From Elusimicrobiota bacterium (GTDB taxonomy: Bacteria; Elusimicrobiota; Elusimicrobia; UBA1565; UBA9628), in contig JAHFCE010000019.1 in NCBI GenBank assembly GCA_023249675.1, forward strand, positions 1 through 58,983: a stretch of 58,983 bases of DNA, given 5' to 3'. Positions 58,926 to 58,983 of this stretch are shown piece after piece. Made by a program: the position numbers and the translations under genes. Positions within the stretch are counted from its first letter, which is position 1. Each line of letters begins with the position of its first letter. A model generated the notes under the pieces. The model was not told the origin of the DNA and ran no database searches. It was given only the letters and a program-made list of their open reading frames with translations.

Positions 58926-58954
58926 TTGACGGCGGGGCCTGCGCCCGCTACACT
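58926..58954 (+). promoter_or_regulatory. Sigma70-type promoter placing transcription start on a GTG codon
   Basis: TTGACG (58926-58931) and TACACT (58949-58954) are 17 bases apart. The expected start of transcription, 6-7 bases after the -10 box, coincides with the GTG at 58961, implying a leaderless message. Confidence 0.65.
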
Positions 58955-58960
58955 GCCTGG

Positions 58961-58983
58961 GTGAAAAAAATAGTGGTCATCGA
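58961..58983 (+). CDS. Start of a new gene, cut by the window edge
   Basis: GTG followed by codons reading MKKIVVI. The KKIVVI beginning is common in response-regulator receivers and nucleotide-binding proteins, but seven residues do not allow a call. It is supported by the promoter directly upstream. Confidence 0.45.

Noticed and set aside
12-58983. Cytochrome c or quinol oxidase genes completing the respiratory chain
   Set aside because: No haem-copper or bd oxidase subunit motifs were found in any real gene of the window.

Overview
The window reads as a chromosomal segment of a GC-rich Gram-negative bacterium, most likely an Elusimicrobiota member. The clue to the phylum is the secreted protein at 42522-43166, with its TTYYPAPSG / GIGTSSPAAKLDV segment, which I associate with that phylum from memory. 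An outer-membrane beta-barrel, an MtrB-type porin and many periplasmic cytochromes confirm a double membrane. Almost every gene overlaps its neighbour by 1-14 bases, so the segment is a series of tightly coupled operons.

Region 1 (1-13.7 kb) starts inside a NapH-like iron-sulfur membrane protein, followed by a YHS-NapH fusion and a NapG-like ferredoxin. It then runs without a break into a complete alternative complex III (actABCDEF). This ACIII is haem-inflated: ActA carries an extra N-terminal cytochrome c domain (six CXXCH motifs) and ActE is a string of seven cytochrome c domains. A haemerythrin closes the group. Region 2 (13.7-21 kb) holds a tyrosine phenol-lyase coupled to an unusual radical SAM protein, a hendecad-repeat coiled-coil protein, a CBS protein, a NirJ/AhbD-like radical SAM protein, a SemiSWEET-like protein, a C-terminally short HemA, a monohaem cytochrome and a Crp/Fnr regulator.

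Region 3 (21-31 kb) begins with a perfect FNR-type palindrome in front of a decahaem MtrA/DmsE-like cytochrome and its MtrB-type porin. Next comes a small cytochrome and a second quinol oxidase (Rieske, cytochrome b6, and subunit IV fused to two cytochrome c domains). System II cytochrome c maturation (ResB/CcsA) follows, then a ZIP metal transporter behind a Fur/Zur-like dyad. Region 4 (31-37.2 kb) is accessory DNA: a secreted HAD-fold protein, a caspase-FGE fusion whose 3-prime end resembles a diversity-generating-retroelement target, an ORF6N protein, a small HTH protein and a tyrosine integrase beside tRNA-Tyr.

Region 5 (37.2-43.2 kb) has an outer-membrane barrel, the electron transfer flavoprotein genes etfBA, a small Cys-containing protein, and a coupled c-di-AMP synthase / DHH phosphoesterase pair. 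Region 6 (43.2-58.9 kb, minus strand) is a complete 14-gene complex I operon in the permuted order JKLMN-ABCDEFGHI. It is preceded by three envelope genes, and a new gene starts on the plus strand at the right edge.

Taken together the genes describe a respiratory chain: NADH (complex I) or ETF feeds quinone, and quinol is oxidised by two different quinol:cytochrome c oxidoreductases. Electrons pass to a haem-rich periplasm and, by inference, through the MtrAB-type conduit to an extracellular acceptor. No terminal oxidase is visible. Several promoters have a -10 box within a few bases of the start codon, suggesting frequent leaderless or very short leaders.
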